Of a stretch of DNA of 64,000 nt, positions 35,557 to 43,365 are shown piece after piece. The stretch spans positions 1 through 64,000 of the forward strand of contig NZ_JAFFJV010000004.1 of assembly GCF_016924645.1 (NCBI RefSeq), read 5' to 3'. The position numbers and the translations under genes were made by a program. The stretch's first letter is position 1; every line of letters starts with the position of its first letter. This DNA is from Rufibacter psychrotolerans (lineage in GTDB: Bacteria; Bacteroidota; Bacteroidia; Cytophagales; Hymenobacteraceae). The notes beneath the pieces were generated by a model. That model did not search any database, was not told the DNA's origin, and was given only the letters and a program-made list of their open reading frames with translations.

Positions 35557-35588
35557 CAAATATAATAGGTAGATCCATACAACGCAAA
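35557..35588 (-). promoter_or_regulatory. Promoter of the DUF2911 gene
   Basis: On the minus strand TTTG (35588-35585), 20 nt, then TATATTTG (35564-35557): full Bacteroidota promoter pattern, about 100 nt before the ATG. Confidence 0.6.
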
Positions 35589-35612
35589 TACAAAAATAAA
35601 GCCAAGCGGGTC

Positions 35613-35642
35613 TTTGTTTTTCAGGAGAACGTACTACCTTTG
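35613..35642 (+). promoter_or_regulatory. Promoter of the his operon
   Basis: TTTG at 35613-35616, 18 nt, TACCTTTG at 35635-35642. Transcription would begin within a few bases of the leader ATG at 35652, making the leader mRNA almost leaderless. Confidence 0.7.
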
Positions 35643-35651
35643 AACTACATT

Positions 35652-35741
35652 ATGAGCAGCACCTACAAAAATATTTCCCTTTCTCACGCCGCCGCCGCGG
35701 TGCACGGGGTGCATTGCCATCATTTCCATCATTCCTCTTAG
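35652..35741 (+). CDS. hisL: Histidine-rich leader peptide of the his operon (attenuator)
   Basis: 29 codons starting MSSTYKNISLSHAAAAVHG and ending HGVHCHHFHHSS. Seven of 29 residues are His, six of them within the last 12 residues. It sits directly downstream of the promoter and 131 bp upstream of hisG. By analogy with enteric his leaders, ribosome stalling at the His codons when charged tRNA-His is scarce would control folding of the following RNA and so read-through into hisG. No other function fits so skewed a composition in this place. The symbol is used by analogy with hisL of E. coli; there is no sequence homology. Confidence 0.85.
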   Translation: MSSTYKNISLSHAAAAVHGVHCHHFHHSS

Positions 35742-35816
35742 GAGGAAGACTATCATTATATCGCCCGTACTGGGGCTGGGCCCCATTTAGCCGTCGCTTT
35801 ACTCAGAGATAAGCGA
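35701..35816 (+). promoter_or_regulatory. Candidate attenuator structures in the his leader
   Basis: Four short hairpins can be drawn: TGCAC/GTGCA (35701-35713, over His codons), TTCCTC/GAGGAA (35732-35747, over the stop codon), TGGGGC/GCCCCA (35771-35785, followed by TTTAG) and TCGCTT/AAGCGA (35794-35816). The third is the best terminator candidate but lacks a strong T run. Which structures compete was not worked out. Confidence 0.45.
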
Positions 35817-35825
35817 GGCAGCCAC

Positions 35826-35833
35826 TATCTTTG
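35826..35833 (+). promoter_or_regulatory. Possible second promoter box TATCTTTG before hisG
   Basis: Exact TAnnTTTG match between the attenuator and hisG, 40 nt before the ATG. If active it would bypass attenuation and give basal expression. Confidence 0.35.
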
Positions 35834-35872
35834 TTCCCGATTTCACGCTTCGCAAAGCAATTATTTACTAAT

Positions 35873-36724
35873 ATGATCCGGTTAGCCATCCAAAAATCCG
35901 GGCGCCTTTCAGATGATTCCTTAAAACTCATCCGGGAGTGCGGCATCTCTTTCATCAGTGCTTCTTCCAAACTCAAGACTGAAGCCACCAATTTCCCCCT
36001 AGAAATCTTGTTCCTCCGCGACGATGACATTCCCGGCTACGTAGCCGACGGTGTCGCTGACATTGGCATTGTAGGCCAGAATGTGCTGGTTGAGGAAGGT
36101 CTGCAGGAGTTGTCGGTGAAAGCCCTAGGCTTCAGCAAGTGCCGTTTGTCTTTGGCAGTATCCAAAGGAGACACGTACACCGATGTCACTTCTTTACAGG
36201 GCAAGAACATTGCCACTTCTTACCCCAACCTGCTGCAGGAATTCTTAACCTCTAAAGGCGTACAAGCCGATATTCATACTATCAGCGGCTCCGTAGAGAT
36301 TGCTCCCAGCATTGGCCTGGCGGATGCGGTGTGTGACATTGTAAGTTCCGGCTCCACGCTTATCAGCAACGGTCTGCGCGAGGTTGAAACGGTTTTCAAA
36401 TCAGAAGCAGTTTTGATCGCCAACAAGAACCTGGATGCTGAAAAGAACCGGCTGTTGCAGCAGTTGCTGTTCAGGATGGAGGCAGTGCAGAAAGCGCAGA
36501 AGTCTAAATACGTGGTTCTGAACGCACCCAACTCAGCTATTCCTCAGATCAAGCCATTGTTGCCAGGCATTAAGTCACCTACTATTATACCATTAGCCGA
36601 AGAAGGTTGGAGCTCCCTACACTCAGTGGTGAACGAAGATGATTTCTGGGACATCATCCAGAAATTAAAAGAAGCCGGTGCCGAGGGTATTTTGGTGGTT
36701 CCTATCGAAAAGATGATTGGGTAA
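35873..36724 (+). CDS. hisG: ATP phosphoribosyltransferase, long form
   Basis: 283 aa from ATG 35873 (MIRLAIQKSGRLSDDSL). Periplasmic-binding-protein-like catalytic domains (ADIGIVGQNVLVEE; KNIATSYPNLLQEF; ISGSVEIAPSIGLADAVCDIV) plus the C-terminal ACT-like regulatory domain (from about 210, SPTIIPLAEEGWSSLHSVV) mark the long hexameric HisG that is feedback-inhibited by histidine and needs no HisZ. It catalyses the first step of histidine synthesis. It is the first structural gene after the leader and its stop is 2 bp from hisD. Confidence 0.96.
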   Translation: MIRLAIQKSGRLSDDSLKLIRECGISFISASSKLKTEATNFPLEILFLRDDDIPGYVADGVADIGIVGQNVLVEEGLQELSVKALGFSKCRLSLAVSKGDTYTDVTSLQGKNIATSYPNLLQEFLTSKGVQADIHTISGSVEIAPSIGLADAVCDIVSSGSTLISNGLREVETVFKSEAVLIANKNLDAEKNRLLQQLLFRMEAVQKAQKSKYVVLNAPNSAIPQIKPLLPGIKSPTIIPLAEEGWSSLHSVVNEDDFWDIIQKLKEAGAEGILVVPIEKMIG

Positions 36725-36726
36725 GT

Positions 36727-38007
36727 ATGAAAACCTATCTATATCCTAAACAAGAGGAATGGGCAGCCTTAACACAGCGACCAGTACAAAAGCTGGATCA
36801 GTTGCGGGAAGGTGTGCAGCAAACTTTTGACCTGGTACAGCAAAGCGGAGATGCAGCTCTGATAGAACTAGCAGCCAAGTTCGACAAAGCGACGTTGCCA
36901 AGTGTTTGGGTCACCGAAGAAGAAGTTACTGCCGCTATTCCGCAAGTATCTGAAGAATTAAAGGAAGCTATAGGGTTAGCTTACAATAACATAAAGCGTT
37001 TTCATGAAGCGCAGCGTGAACCAGTACATCAGGTTGAAACCATGGCAGGAGTAACCTGCTGGAGAAAACCTGTGGGAATACAGAAGGTAGGTTTGTACAT
37101 ACCGGGCGGTTCAGCTCCTTTGTTCTCAACGCTGCTCATGTTGGGGATTCCTGCCCAGATTGCGGGTTGCAAAGAAATCATTCTGGCCACTCCGCCAAGT
37201 TCGGATGGTACTATCAACGCCACCATTCTCTACACCGCCCACAAACTCGGCATCAAGCGCATTCTCAAAGCCGGCGGCGCGCAGGCTATTGCAGCTTTAG
37301 CTTTCGGGACGGAGACAGTACCAGCCGTAGATAAAATCTTTGGACCCGGAAATCAATATGTGACCGCCGCCAAACAAATGGTGACCCAGATGGGCGTAGC
37401 CATTGACATGCCGGCGGGTCCCTCAGAGGTATTGATCATCGCTGATGATTCTGCCGATGCAGACTTCGTGGCCGCCGACTTACTTTCACAGGCCGAGCAC
37501 GGTCCTGATTCACAAGTTGTTTTCGTAACAAATTCAGAAAAACAGCTCCAAAACGTACAAGCCGCCGTGGCGGAACAAGTAGCAAAACTGCCTCGGCAGA
37601 CGGTGGCCCAGCAAGCCTTGGATAATAGCTTAGGTGTGGTGGTACGTTCTTTAGACGAAGCGTTAGCTTTCTCTAACCTGTACGCGCCAGAGCACTTGAT
37701 TCTGTCGGTTGTGGAGCCGGAAGTTTTGGCGGAAGGAGTAACGCAGGCCGGTTCGGTCTTCATGGGGCACTTTAGTCCTGAGTCGGTAGGAGATTATGCA
37801 TCAGGCACTAACCATACCTTGCCTACCAATGGATATGCACGCAACTACAGCGGTGTTTCCCTAGATAGCTTCGTGAAGAAGATTACTTTCCAGCAACTCA
37901 CTCGCGAGGGTTTGGAGCGCATTGGCCCCGCCGTAGAAACCATGGCAGAGGCCGAAGGGCTGCATGCCCACAAAAATGCGGTGACGGTTAGATTGATGAA
38001 AAAGTAA
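36727..38007 (+). CDS. hisD: Histidinol dehydrogenase
   Basis: 426 aa. Signature GLYIPGGSAPLFSTLLM, FGPGNQYVTAAKQMV, the zinc/catalytic region QAEHGPDSQVV and C-terminal GDYASGTNHTLPTNGYAR. It oxidises histidinol twice to histidine using NAD. Complete length. A 38-nt match to the window-wide repeat lies in frame at 37519-37556 without changing domain length. The next gene hisC is 186 bp away across inverted repeats. Confidence 0.97.
   Translation: MKTYLYPKQEEWAALTQRPVQKLDQLREGVQQTFDLVQQSGDAALIELAAKFDKATLPSVWVTEEEVTAAIPQVSEELKEAIGLAYNNIKRFHEAQREPVHQVETMAGVTCWRKPVGIQKVGLYIPGGSAPLFSTLLMLGIPAQIAGCKEIILATPPSSDGTINATILYTAHKLGIKRILKAGGAQAIAALAFGTETVPAVDKIFGPGNQYVTAAKQMVTQMGVAIDMPAGPSEVLIIADDSADADFVAADLLSQAEHGPDSQVVFVTNSEKQLQNVQAAVAEQVAKLPRQTVAQQALDNSLGVVVRSLDEALAFSNLYAPEHLILSVVEPEVLAEGVTQAGSVFMGHFSPESVGDYASGTNHTLPTNGYARNYSGVSLDSFVKKITFQQLTREGLERIGPAVETMAEAEGLHAHKNAVTVRLMKK
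37519..37556. repeat. 38-nt repeat-like match inside hisD
   Basis: GTTTTCGTAA, TTCAGAAAAAC and AGCTCCAAAACG at the standard spacing, encoding VFVTNSEKQLQNV. Because the protein aligns in length with ordinary HisD, this is sequence similarity rather than added length. Confidence 0.35.
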
Positions 38008-38013
38008 CCCATC

Positions 38014-38107
38014 TTTGTCATCTTGGAAAGATCTCGGTGGCGAACGGCAGTAGCTTCTGAATAACAGCTTTTCTAGTTCGCCCACAAGATCCTTTCAGGA
38101 TGACAAA
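38014..38107. repeat. Inverted repeat between hisD and hisC
   Basis: Arms of 32 nt (38014-38045 and 38076-38107) share TTTGTCATC, GGAAAGATCT or AGATCCTTTC and CGAAC/GTTCG with a few mismatches around a 30-nt loop. No T run follows, so it is an interspersed element rather than a terminator. It lies in the middle of an operon. Confidence 0.6.
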
Positions 38108-38151
38108 AGAAGAGGAGGATAAATCAGTAGTAAAACGATGCGCTAAAAAGA

Positions 38152-38190
38152 GAATTAGCACATCAGCACATTACTTAATTAGCACATTGA
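38152..38190. repeat. Short copy of the AGCACATT repeat before hisC
   Basis: AATTAGCACATCAGCACATT followed by AATTAGCACATTGACC, the same words as in the 28267-28417 block; it ends a few bases before the hisC start. Confidence 0.6.
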
Positions 38191-38193
38191 CCA

Positions 38194-39261
38194 ATGTTTT
38201 CAATAGATAATTTCATTCGTCCGCACCTGAAGTCACTGAAGCCGTATTCATCGGCGCGTGATGAGTTTGAAGGCGAAGCCAGCGTCTATCTGGACGCAAA
38301 CGAAAATAACCTGGGCAGTCTGGCAGGGGGCGTAGATTACAACCGCTACCCAGACCCGTACCAGAAAACCATCAAAGAGAAGCTGTCAAAGCTGAAAGGT
38401 GTTAAACCAGAGCAAATCTTCATAGGAAACGGTTCAGACGAAGCTATTGACTTGTTGATGCGCCTGGTTTGTGAGCCAGGTCGTGACGAGGTGTTGTTAT
38501 TGCCACCTACTTACGGCATGTATGAGGTGAGTGCTAACATTCACAACATAGGCATACAGCGGGTGCCGCTAAATGAGCGATTTCAGCCTGTTTTTGAGAA
38601 AATAGCCGAAAAACAAACCGAGCGCACCAAAATCCTTTTCCTTTGCTCGCCTAATAACCCGACCGGAAATATTTTGGAGCTTGCCACGGTAGAAAAGTTG
38701 ATCCGTTCTTTCAATGGTCTGGTAGTGGTAGATGAAGCCTACATTGACTTCACAAATTCACCTAGCTGGATTACCCGTTTAGACGAGTTTCCGAACCTGA
38801 TGGTGATGCAGACGCTTTCCAAAGCCTGGGGAATGGCTGGTCTTCGTTTAGGAATGGCTTTCGCTTCGCCAGAAATCATTGGCTACCTGAACAAGATTAA
38901 GCCTCCTTACAACATCAACGTGGTCACGCAGGAGCTGGTAAGTGCTGCTTTAGATAAAACTGCACAACTAGAGGATATGCTGCAAGTTATCATCCAAGAA
39001 CGCACTCGTTTAATGGATGCATTTGCATCGCTTCCTTTGATTGAAAAAGTGTACCCTTCAGATGCCAACTTCGTGCTGGTACAGGTGCCGAACGCCAATG
39101 AACTTTATGCCTACTTACTAGAGCGTGGCGTAGTAGTTCGTAACCGTTCTACTCAACCAGGTTGTGCGAATTGCCTGCGCATCACCATTGGCACGCCAGC
39201 CGAAAACGATAATCTTTTAGAATCACTGAACGCCTATTCCGCTCAAGAAGCCACTCTGTAA
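38194..39261 (+). CDS. hisC: Histidinol-phosphate aminotransferase
   Basis: 355 aa. Aminotransferase class I/II fold: DANENNLGS, FIGNGSDEAIDLLMR, CSPNNPTGN, VVDEAYIDF and the PLP-lysine motif TLSKAWGMAGLRLG (Lys near 210). It converts imidazole acetol phosphate to histidinol phosphate. Start MFSIDNFIRPHLKSLKPY. Lies after a repeat-bearing gap of 186 bp. A repeat-like 38-nt segment is at 38579-38616. Confidence 0.96.
   Translation: MFSIDNFIRPHLKSLKPYSSARDEFEGEASVYLDANENNLGSLAGGVDYNRYPDPYQKTIKEKLSKLKGVKPEQIFIGNGSDEAIDLLMRLVCEPGRDEVLLLPPTYGMYEVSANIHNIGIQRVPLNERFQPVFEKIAEKQTERTKILFLCSPNNPTGNILELATVEKLIRSFNGLVVVDEAYIDFTNSPSWITRLDEFPNLMVMQTLSKAWGMAGLRLGMAFASPEIIGYLNKIKPPYNINVVTQELVSAALDKTAQLEDMLQVIIQERTRLMDAFASLPLIEKVYPSDANFVLVQVPNANELYAYLLERGVVVRNRSTQPGCANCLRITIGTPAENDNLLESLNAYSAQEATL
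38579..38616. repeat. 38-nt palindromic repeat, copy inside hisC
   Basis: GATTTCAGCCTGTTTTTGAG then AAAATAGCC and GAAAAACAA follow the pattern closely, in frame (FQPVFEKIAEKQ), at a variable surface segment of the protein. Confidence 0.5.
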
Positions 39262-39264
39262 ACC

Positions 39265-40359
39265 ATGAAAAAAGTTTTATTTATAGACCGCGACGGTACC
39301 ATTCTCCTTGAACCACCTACCGATTATCAGGTAGACTCTTTTGAGAAGTTCTCTTTCTACCCGAAGGTCATCCGTAACCTCTACAAAATATTTACAGAGC
39401 TGGATTACGAGTTCGTGATGGTTACCAACCAAGACGGTTTAGGCACAGATTCTTACCCTGAAGACACCTTCTGGCCTTACCAGAACAAGATGCTGGAGAT
39501 TCTGGAAAGCGAGGGCATCAAATTCGCGCACATCCACATTGACCGCAGCTTTGAGCATGAGAATAGCCCTAACCGCAAGCCTCGCTTAGGCATGCTGGGC
39601 CAGTACCTGACCGGTGACTATGACCTGGCTAATTCTTACGTAATTGGTGACCGCCTCACCGATGTGCAGATGGCCAAGAACTTAGGTTCTAAAAGCATCT
39701 TGTTACAAGATATTGCCAATGAAGATGCTTCCTTCATCAGCACAGATTGGGATGCCATTTACAATTTCCTGCGTTTGCCAGCCCGTAAAGCCACCATCCA
39801 GCGGAACACTAATGAAACGCAAATCAGTGTAGAGATAAACCTGGACGGCGAAGGAAAGTCAGACATGCAGACGGGTGTTGGCTTCTTTGACCACATGCTG
39901 GACCAGCTGGCGCGCCACTCCGGAGTAGACATGCGCATTCATGTGAAAGGAGATTTGCACATTGATGAGCACCATACCATTGAAGATACTGCTCTGGCCC
40001 TAGGTGAAGCCTTCGCTCAAGCCATTGGCGACAAACGTGGCATTAACCGCTATGGCTTCCTGTTGCCGATGGATGATGCCCTGGTGCACGCTGCTATTGA
40101 CTTCTCAGGTCGTCCATGGTTAGTGTGGGATGCCAAGTTTTCTCGTGAGAAAGTAGGAGACATGCCCACCGAAATGTTCATGCACTTCTTCAAATCCTTC
40201 TCAGATACATCTAAGTCTAACCTCAACATCAAGGCCGAGGGCGAGAATGAGCATCACAAAATAGAGGCTATCTTCAAAGCCGTAGCTAAGGCTATTAAAA
40301 TGGCATTAGTGCGTGACGTGAACAAGATGGAGATTCCAAGTACCAAAGGCGTTCTATAA
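39265..40359 (+). CDS. hisB: Bifunctional histidinol-phosphatase / imidazoleglycerol-phosphate dehydratase
   Basis: 364 aa. N-terminal HAD phosphatase ([28 protein letters not shown], residues 1-165) fused to IGPD (residues 170-364) with the metal motifs [29 protein letters not shown] and [20 protein letters not shown]. It performs steps six and eight of the pathway. The fusion is the same as in Enterobacteria and many Bacteroidota. It starts 3 bp after hisC; its stop overlaps the hisH start by one base. Confidence 0.97.
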   Translation: MKKVLFIDRDGTILLEPPTDYQVDSFEKFSFYPKVIRNLYKIFTELDYEFVMVTNQDGLGTDSYPEDTFWPYQNKMLEILESEGIKFAHIHIDRSFEHENSPNRKPRLGMLGQYLTGDYDLANSYVIGDRLTDVQMAKNLGSKSILLQDIANEDASFISTDWDAIYNFLRLPARKATIQRNTNETQISVEINLDGEGKSDMQTGVGFFDHMLDQLARHSGVDMRIHVKGDLHIDEHHTIEDTALALGEAFAQAIGDKRGINRYGFLLPMDDALVHAAIDFSGRPWLVWDAKFSREKVGDMPTEMFMHFFKSFSDTSKSNLNIKAEGENEHHKIEAIFKAVAKAIKMALVRDVNKMEIPSTKGVL

Positions 40360-40940
40360 TGAAAATCGTCATAGTAGATTATAAAGCAGGTAACGTGCAG
40401 AGTGTGCTTTTCGCCTTAGAGCGATTGGGCGCGCACGCTACCGTTACCTCCAATGCCGAAGAGATTCAATCTGCGGATAAGGTGATTTTCCCGGGTGTGG
40501 GCGAGGCTTCCTCGGCGATGCGTGCGCTTAAGGTTAATAATCTGGACCAGCTGCTGCCTACCTTAACCCAGCCATTCTTAGGTGTTTGCTTGGGCATGCA
40601 GTTGTTGTGCCAGCACTCTGAAGAAGGCGATACCCAAATGCTGGGCATTATTCCGGTGCCGGTGAAAAAGTTTGATGCAGCCATTAAAGTGCCGCACATG
40701 GGCTGGAACAATCTGCACCACTTGAAGAGTGACTTATTTACTGGTATACAGGAAGAAGAATACGCTTACTTCGTGCATAGCTTCTATGCTCCAGTAACCG
40801 AACATACCATTGCGCAGAGCTCTTACCCTGAGCCCTTCAGTGCTGCCCTGCAGTACAAAAACTTCTACGCAGTTCAGTTTCATACCGAGAAAAGTGGTCC
40901 GGCAGGAGCACACATTCTCCAGAACTTCTTAAATCTCTAA
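40359..40940 (+). CDS. hisH: Imidazole glycerol phosphate synthase, glutamine amidotransferase subunit
   Basis: 193 aa class I amidotransferase: oxyanion loop PGVGEA, nucleophile elbow GVCLGMQLL (Cys near 77) and C-terminal His/Glu in AVQFHTEKSG. It supplies ammonia to HisF for ring closure. ATG overlaps the hisB stop (TAATG), so translation is coupled. Confidence 0.97.
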   Translation: MKIVIVDYKAGNVQSVLFALERLGAHATVTSNAEEIQSADKVIFPGVGEASSAMRALKVNNLDQLLPTLTQPFLGVCLGMQLLCQHSEEGDTQMLGIIPVPVKKFDAAIKVPHMGWNNLHHLKSDLFTGIQEEEYAYFVHSFYAPVTEHTIAQSSYPEPFSAALQYKNFYAVQFHTEKSGPAGAHILQNFLNL

Positions 40941-40943
40941 GCC

Positions 40944-41663
40944 ATGGACATTATTCCGGCTATTGACCTTATCGGCGGCCAGTGCGTTCGCCTCACCGAA
41001 GGTGATTTTTCACAGCAGACTACGTACCACACAGACCCGGTAGAAGTAGCAAAACAGTTTGAAGGCCTCGGTTTACGTCGGTTGCACCTGGTAGACTTAG
41101 ATGGTGCGCGCGCCAAACAACCGGTGAACTTGCCGGTGCTGGAGCGTATCGCTAGCCAAACAAAACTGCACATTGATTACGGTGGAGGTTTGCAAAGCTC
41201 AGAAGCTATCCGTCAGGCGTTTGATGCCGGTGCAAAGCAAATTACCGCGGGCAGCATTGCCGTACGGGAGCCGCAAACTGTAGAAGCATGGCTGAAGGAG
41301 TATGGTGCAGACCGCATCATTGTAGGCGCTGATTTCAAAGACAACCGCATTGCTATCAATGCCTGGGCGGAACAAAGTGAATTAACACTGGAGTCGTTTT
41401 TAGCCTCTTTTTCAGAAAAAGGCGGAAAAACGTTCATCTGCACTGATGTGAGCAAAGACGGCAAACTGCAAGGTTCTTCTATTGAGGTTTACCAGCGTTT
41501 ACTGGAGCAGTTTCCCACCTTGCAGTTCATCGCCAGCGGCGGCGTAACTACCATTGAAGAAGTACGTCATCTCCGCGAAGCAGGCTTACACGGTGCTATC
41601 ATCGGCAAAGCCATCTATGAAGGCACCATTTCCCTGGAAGACCTGGCGAAAGAGGTTATCTAG
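40944..41663 (+). CDS. hisA: Phosphoribosylformimino-5-aminoimidazole carboxamide ribotide isomerase
   Basis: 239 aa TIM barrel: MDIIPAIDLIGGQCVRL with the catalytic Asp8, YGGGLQ, ADFKDNRIAINAW, CTDVSKDGKLQG with the second Asp, and ASGGVTTIEEV. It isomerises ProFAR to PRFAR. It starts 3 bp after hisH. A repeat-like 38-nt segment lies at 41396-41433. The gap to hisF is 178 bp and contains a large inverted repeat. Confidence 0.97.
   Translation: MDIIPAIDLIGGQCVRLTEGDFSQQTTYHTDPVEVAKQFEGLGLRRLHLVDLDGARAKQPVNLPVLERIASQTKLHIDYGGGLQSSEAIRQAFDAGAKQITAGSIAVREPQTVEAWLKEYGADRIIVGADFKDNRIAINAWAEQSELTLESFLASFSEKGGKTFICTDVSKDGKLQGSSIEVYQRLLEQFPTLQFIASGGVTTIEEVRHLREAGLHGAIIGKAIYEGTISLEDLAKEVI
41396..41433. 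repeat. 38-nt palindromic repeat, copy inside hisA
   Basis: GTTTTTAGCC, TTTTTCAGAAAAA and GGCGGAAAAACG fit the pattern closely, in frame (FLASFSEKGGKTF); the HisA length is unchanged. Confidence 0.5.
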
Positions 41664-41673
41664 TAGGACAATT

Positions 41674-41765
41674 CGCTGGCGCGAGCTTGCAGCTCGTGTC
41701 CGCACGCATACCAGATAACGTCAGAACCTGCAAAAGAAGGCACGAGCTGCAAGCTCGCGCCAGCG
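41674..41765. repeat. REP-like inverted repeat between hisA and hisF
   Basis: 25-bp perfect arms (41674-41698 and 41741-41765) beginning CGCTGGCGCGAGCTTGCAG around 42 nt. Each arm also contains the internal palindrome GAGCTTGCAGCTC. This form resembles REP sequences mobilised by RAYT (REP-associated tyrosine) transposases; no such gene is in the window. Confidence 0.7.
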
Positions 41766-41841
41766 GTAAAAACATATTAAAAATACAAACAGGTGAGGAT
41801 GTAAGAAGAAGTCTTACATCTTACGTCCTGAGTCAGATAAA

Positions 41842-42594
41842 ATGCTCACAAAAAGAATTATTCCTTGTCTGGATATCAAGAACGGACGTACCGTAAAGGG
41901 CGTGCGGTTTGAAGATATCCGCGATGCCGGTGACCCGGTAGAATTGGCTGCTTTGTACGCAAAACAAGGCGCTGATGAACTGGTTTTTCTGGACATCACC
42001 GCCACCAATGAAAAGCGGAAGACTTTGGTGGAACTGGTGCGCGAAGTAGCCCGCTACATTGATATCCCGTTCACAGTGGGTGGCGGTATAAGTGCCGTGG
42101 AAGACGTGGAAGTGCTGTTGCAAAACGGCGCTGATAAAGTATCGGTGAATTCCTCGGCAATCCATCGTCCGGAACTGATTACTGAACTGGCGAGTCGTTT
42201 CGGGAGCCAGTGCGTGACTGTGGCCATTGATACAAAAAGTACCCCTGAGGGCTGGAAGGTGTTCAGTAAGGCAGGAACAGTAGATACTGATCTTTGGGCA
42301 TTAGATTGGGCCAAGGAAGTGGTAGAACGTGGGGCCGGAGAAATCCTGCTCACCTCCATGAGCAACGACGGCACCAAGAACGGCTTCGCGCTGGATATTA
42401 CGGGTGAGATTTCCCGCAACGTAATTGTGCCCGTGATTGCTTCAGGCGGTGCCGGTAATGAGCAGCACTTCTTAGATGTTTTTGAAGTAGGTGCTGACGC
42501 AGCCTTGGCAGCAAGTATCTTCCACTTCCAGGAAGTACCTATTCCCGGCCTGAAGAGGTTCTTAGCGGAGAATAAGATAGATATTCGTATTTGA
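41842..42594 (+). CDS. hisF: Imidazole glycerol phosphate synthase, cyclase subunit
   Basis: 250 aa TIM barrel: [20 protein letters not shown] with catalytic Asp11, [29 protein letters not shown] with the second Asp, and [12 protein letters not shown]. Forms the HisHF complex. The short tail ends [11 protein letters not shown]. Separated from hisA by 178 bp and from hisIE by 87 bp, both filled with inverted repeats. Confidence 0.97.
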   Translation: MLTKRIIPCLDIKNGRTVKGVRFEDIRDAGDPVELAALYAKQGADELVFLDITATNEKRKTLVELVREVARYIDIPFTVGGGISAVEDVEVLLQNGADKVSVNSSAIHRPELITELASRFGSQCVTVAIDTKSTPEGWKVFSKAGTVDTDLWALDWAKEVVERGAGEILLTSMSNDGTKNGFALDITGEISRNVIVPVIASGGAGNEQHFLDVFEVGADAALAASIFHFQEVPIPGLKRFLAENKIDIRI

Positions 42595-42600
42595 GACTCA

Positions 42601-42667
42601 AGACACAAGATATAAGACACAAGACTATTATCAGAATCGTATGTCTTGCGTCTTACATCTTGTGTCT
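42601..42667. repeat. Inverted repeat between hisF and hisIE
   Basis: AGACACAAGATATAAGACAC on the left mirrors GTCTTACATCTTGTGTCT on the right with few mismatches around about 14 nt. It is made of the words AGACACAAGA and fills almost the whole gap. Confidence 0.6.
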
Positions 42668-42681
42668 CCATCTAAAAAGAA

Positions 42682-43332
42682 ATGACCATAGATTTTAATA
42701 AAGGAGAGGGGCTGGTGCCCGCCATCATCCAGAATGCCGCTACCGGTAAAGTATTGATGCTGGGTTACATGAATGAGGAAGCATTTGAGCAAACTCTGTC
42801 GACAAGCTTGGTGACGTTCTTCTCCCGCTCCAAGAACCGCCTCTGGACCAAAGGTGAAACTTCGGGCAATACGCTCAAGGTGGTGAAGATAGAGCTGGAC
42901 TGCGATCAGGATACACTTCTGATTTTGGTAGACCCGACCGGACCAGCCTGTCACCGCAACACCGAAACCTGCTTTGATGTGGAAGGCGACAGCAACTCTT
43001 ATCATCTGAGAAGCTTCCAGAACTTCACGCCAACCGAGCAAGCGTTGCAGTTCATCGCTCAACTGGAGCAAACCATAAAAGACCGAAGGAAGAACCCTAT
43101 TGAAGGTTCCTACACCAATCACCTGTTCAACAAAGGCCTGAACAAAATGGCCCAGAAAGTAGGGGAAGAAGCGGTAGAGGTGGTCATTGATGCTGTAGCC
43201 GGCAATACAGAACCTATGAAAGGCGAAGCGGCGGACCTGCTCTTCCACCTGCTAGTGTTATTGGAAGCTTCTGGGCTTTCATTAGCGGAAGTGGTGCAGG
43301 TGCTGGAAAGCCGGCATAAACCCAGGGAGTAA
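42682..43332 (+). CDS. hisIE: Phosphoribosyl-AMP cyclohydrolase / phosphoribosyl-ATP pyrophosphatase
   Basis: 216 aa. HisI domain (residues 1-110: NAATGKVLMLGYMNEEAFE; SRSKNRLWTKGETSGNTL; CDQDTLLI; GPACHRNTETCF) fused to the HisE domain (residues 120-205: SYTNHLFNKGLNKMAQKVGEEAVEVVIDA). It performs steps two and three of the pathway and is the last his gene. No terminator was found before the AraC gene, 33 bp downstream. Confidence 0.96.
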   Translation: MTIDFNKGEGLVPAIIQNAATGKVLMLGYMNEEAFEQTLSTSLVTFFSRSKNRLWTKGETSGNTLKVVKIELDCDQDTLLILVDPTGPACHRNTETCFDVEGDSNSYHLRSFQNFTPTEQALQFIAQLEQTIKDRRKNPIEGSYTNHLFNKGLNKMAQKVGEEAVEVVIDAVAGNTEPMKGEAADLLFHLLVLLEASGLSLAEVVQVLESRHKPRE

Positions 43333-43365
43333 GGCAGGCTTCAGGGCCATAATAGCAAAATCGGT

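Noticed and set aside
37519..37556. Repeat insertion into hisD
   Set aside because: The match to the 38-nt pattern is real in spacing, but the protein has normal length and the segment VFVTNSEKQLQNV is what HisD proteins have there; insertion is not supported, so it is kept only as a low-confidence similarity.
41687..41896. 69-codon frame between hisA and hisF
   Set aside because: Lies across the REP-like inverted repeat and into hisF in another frame.
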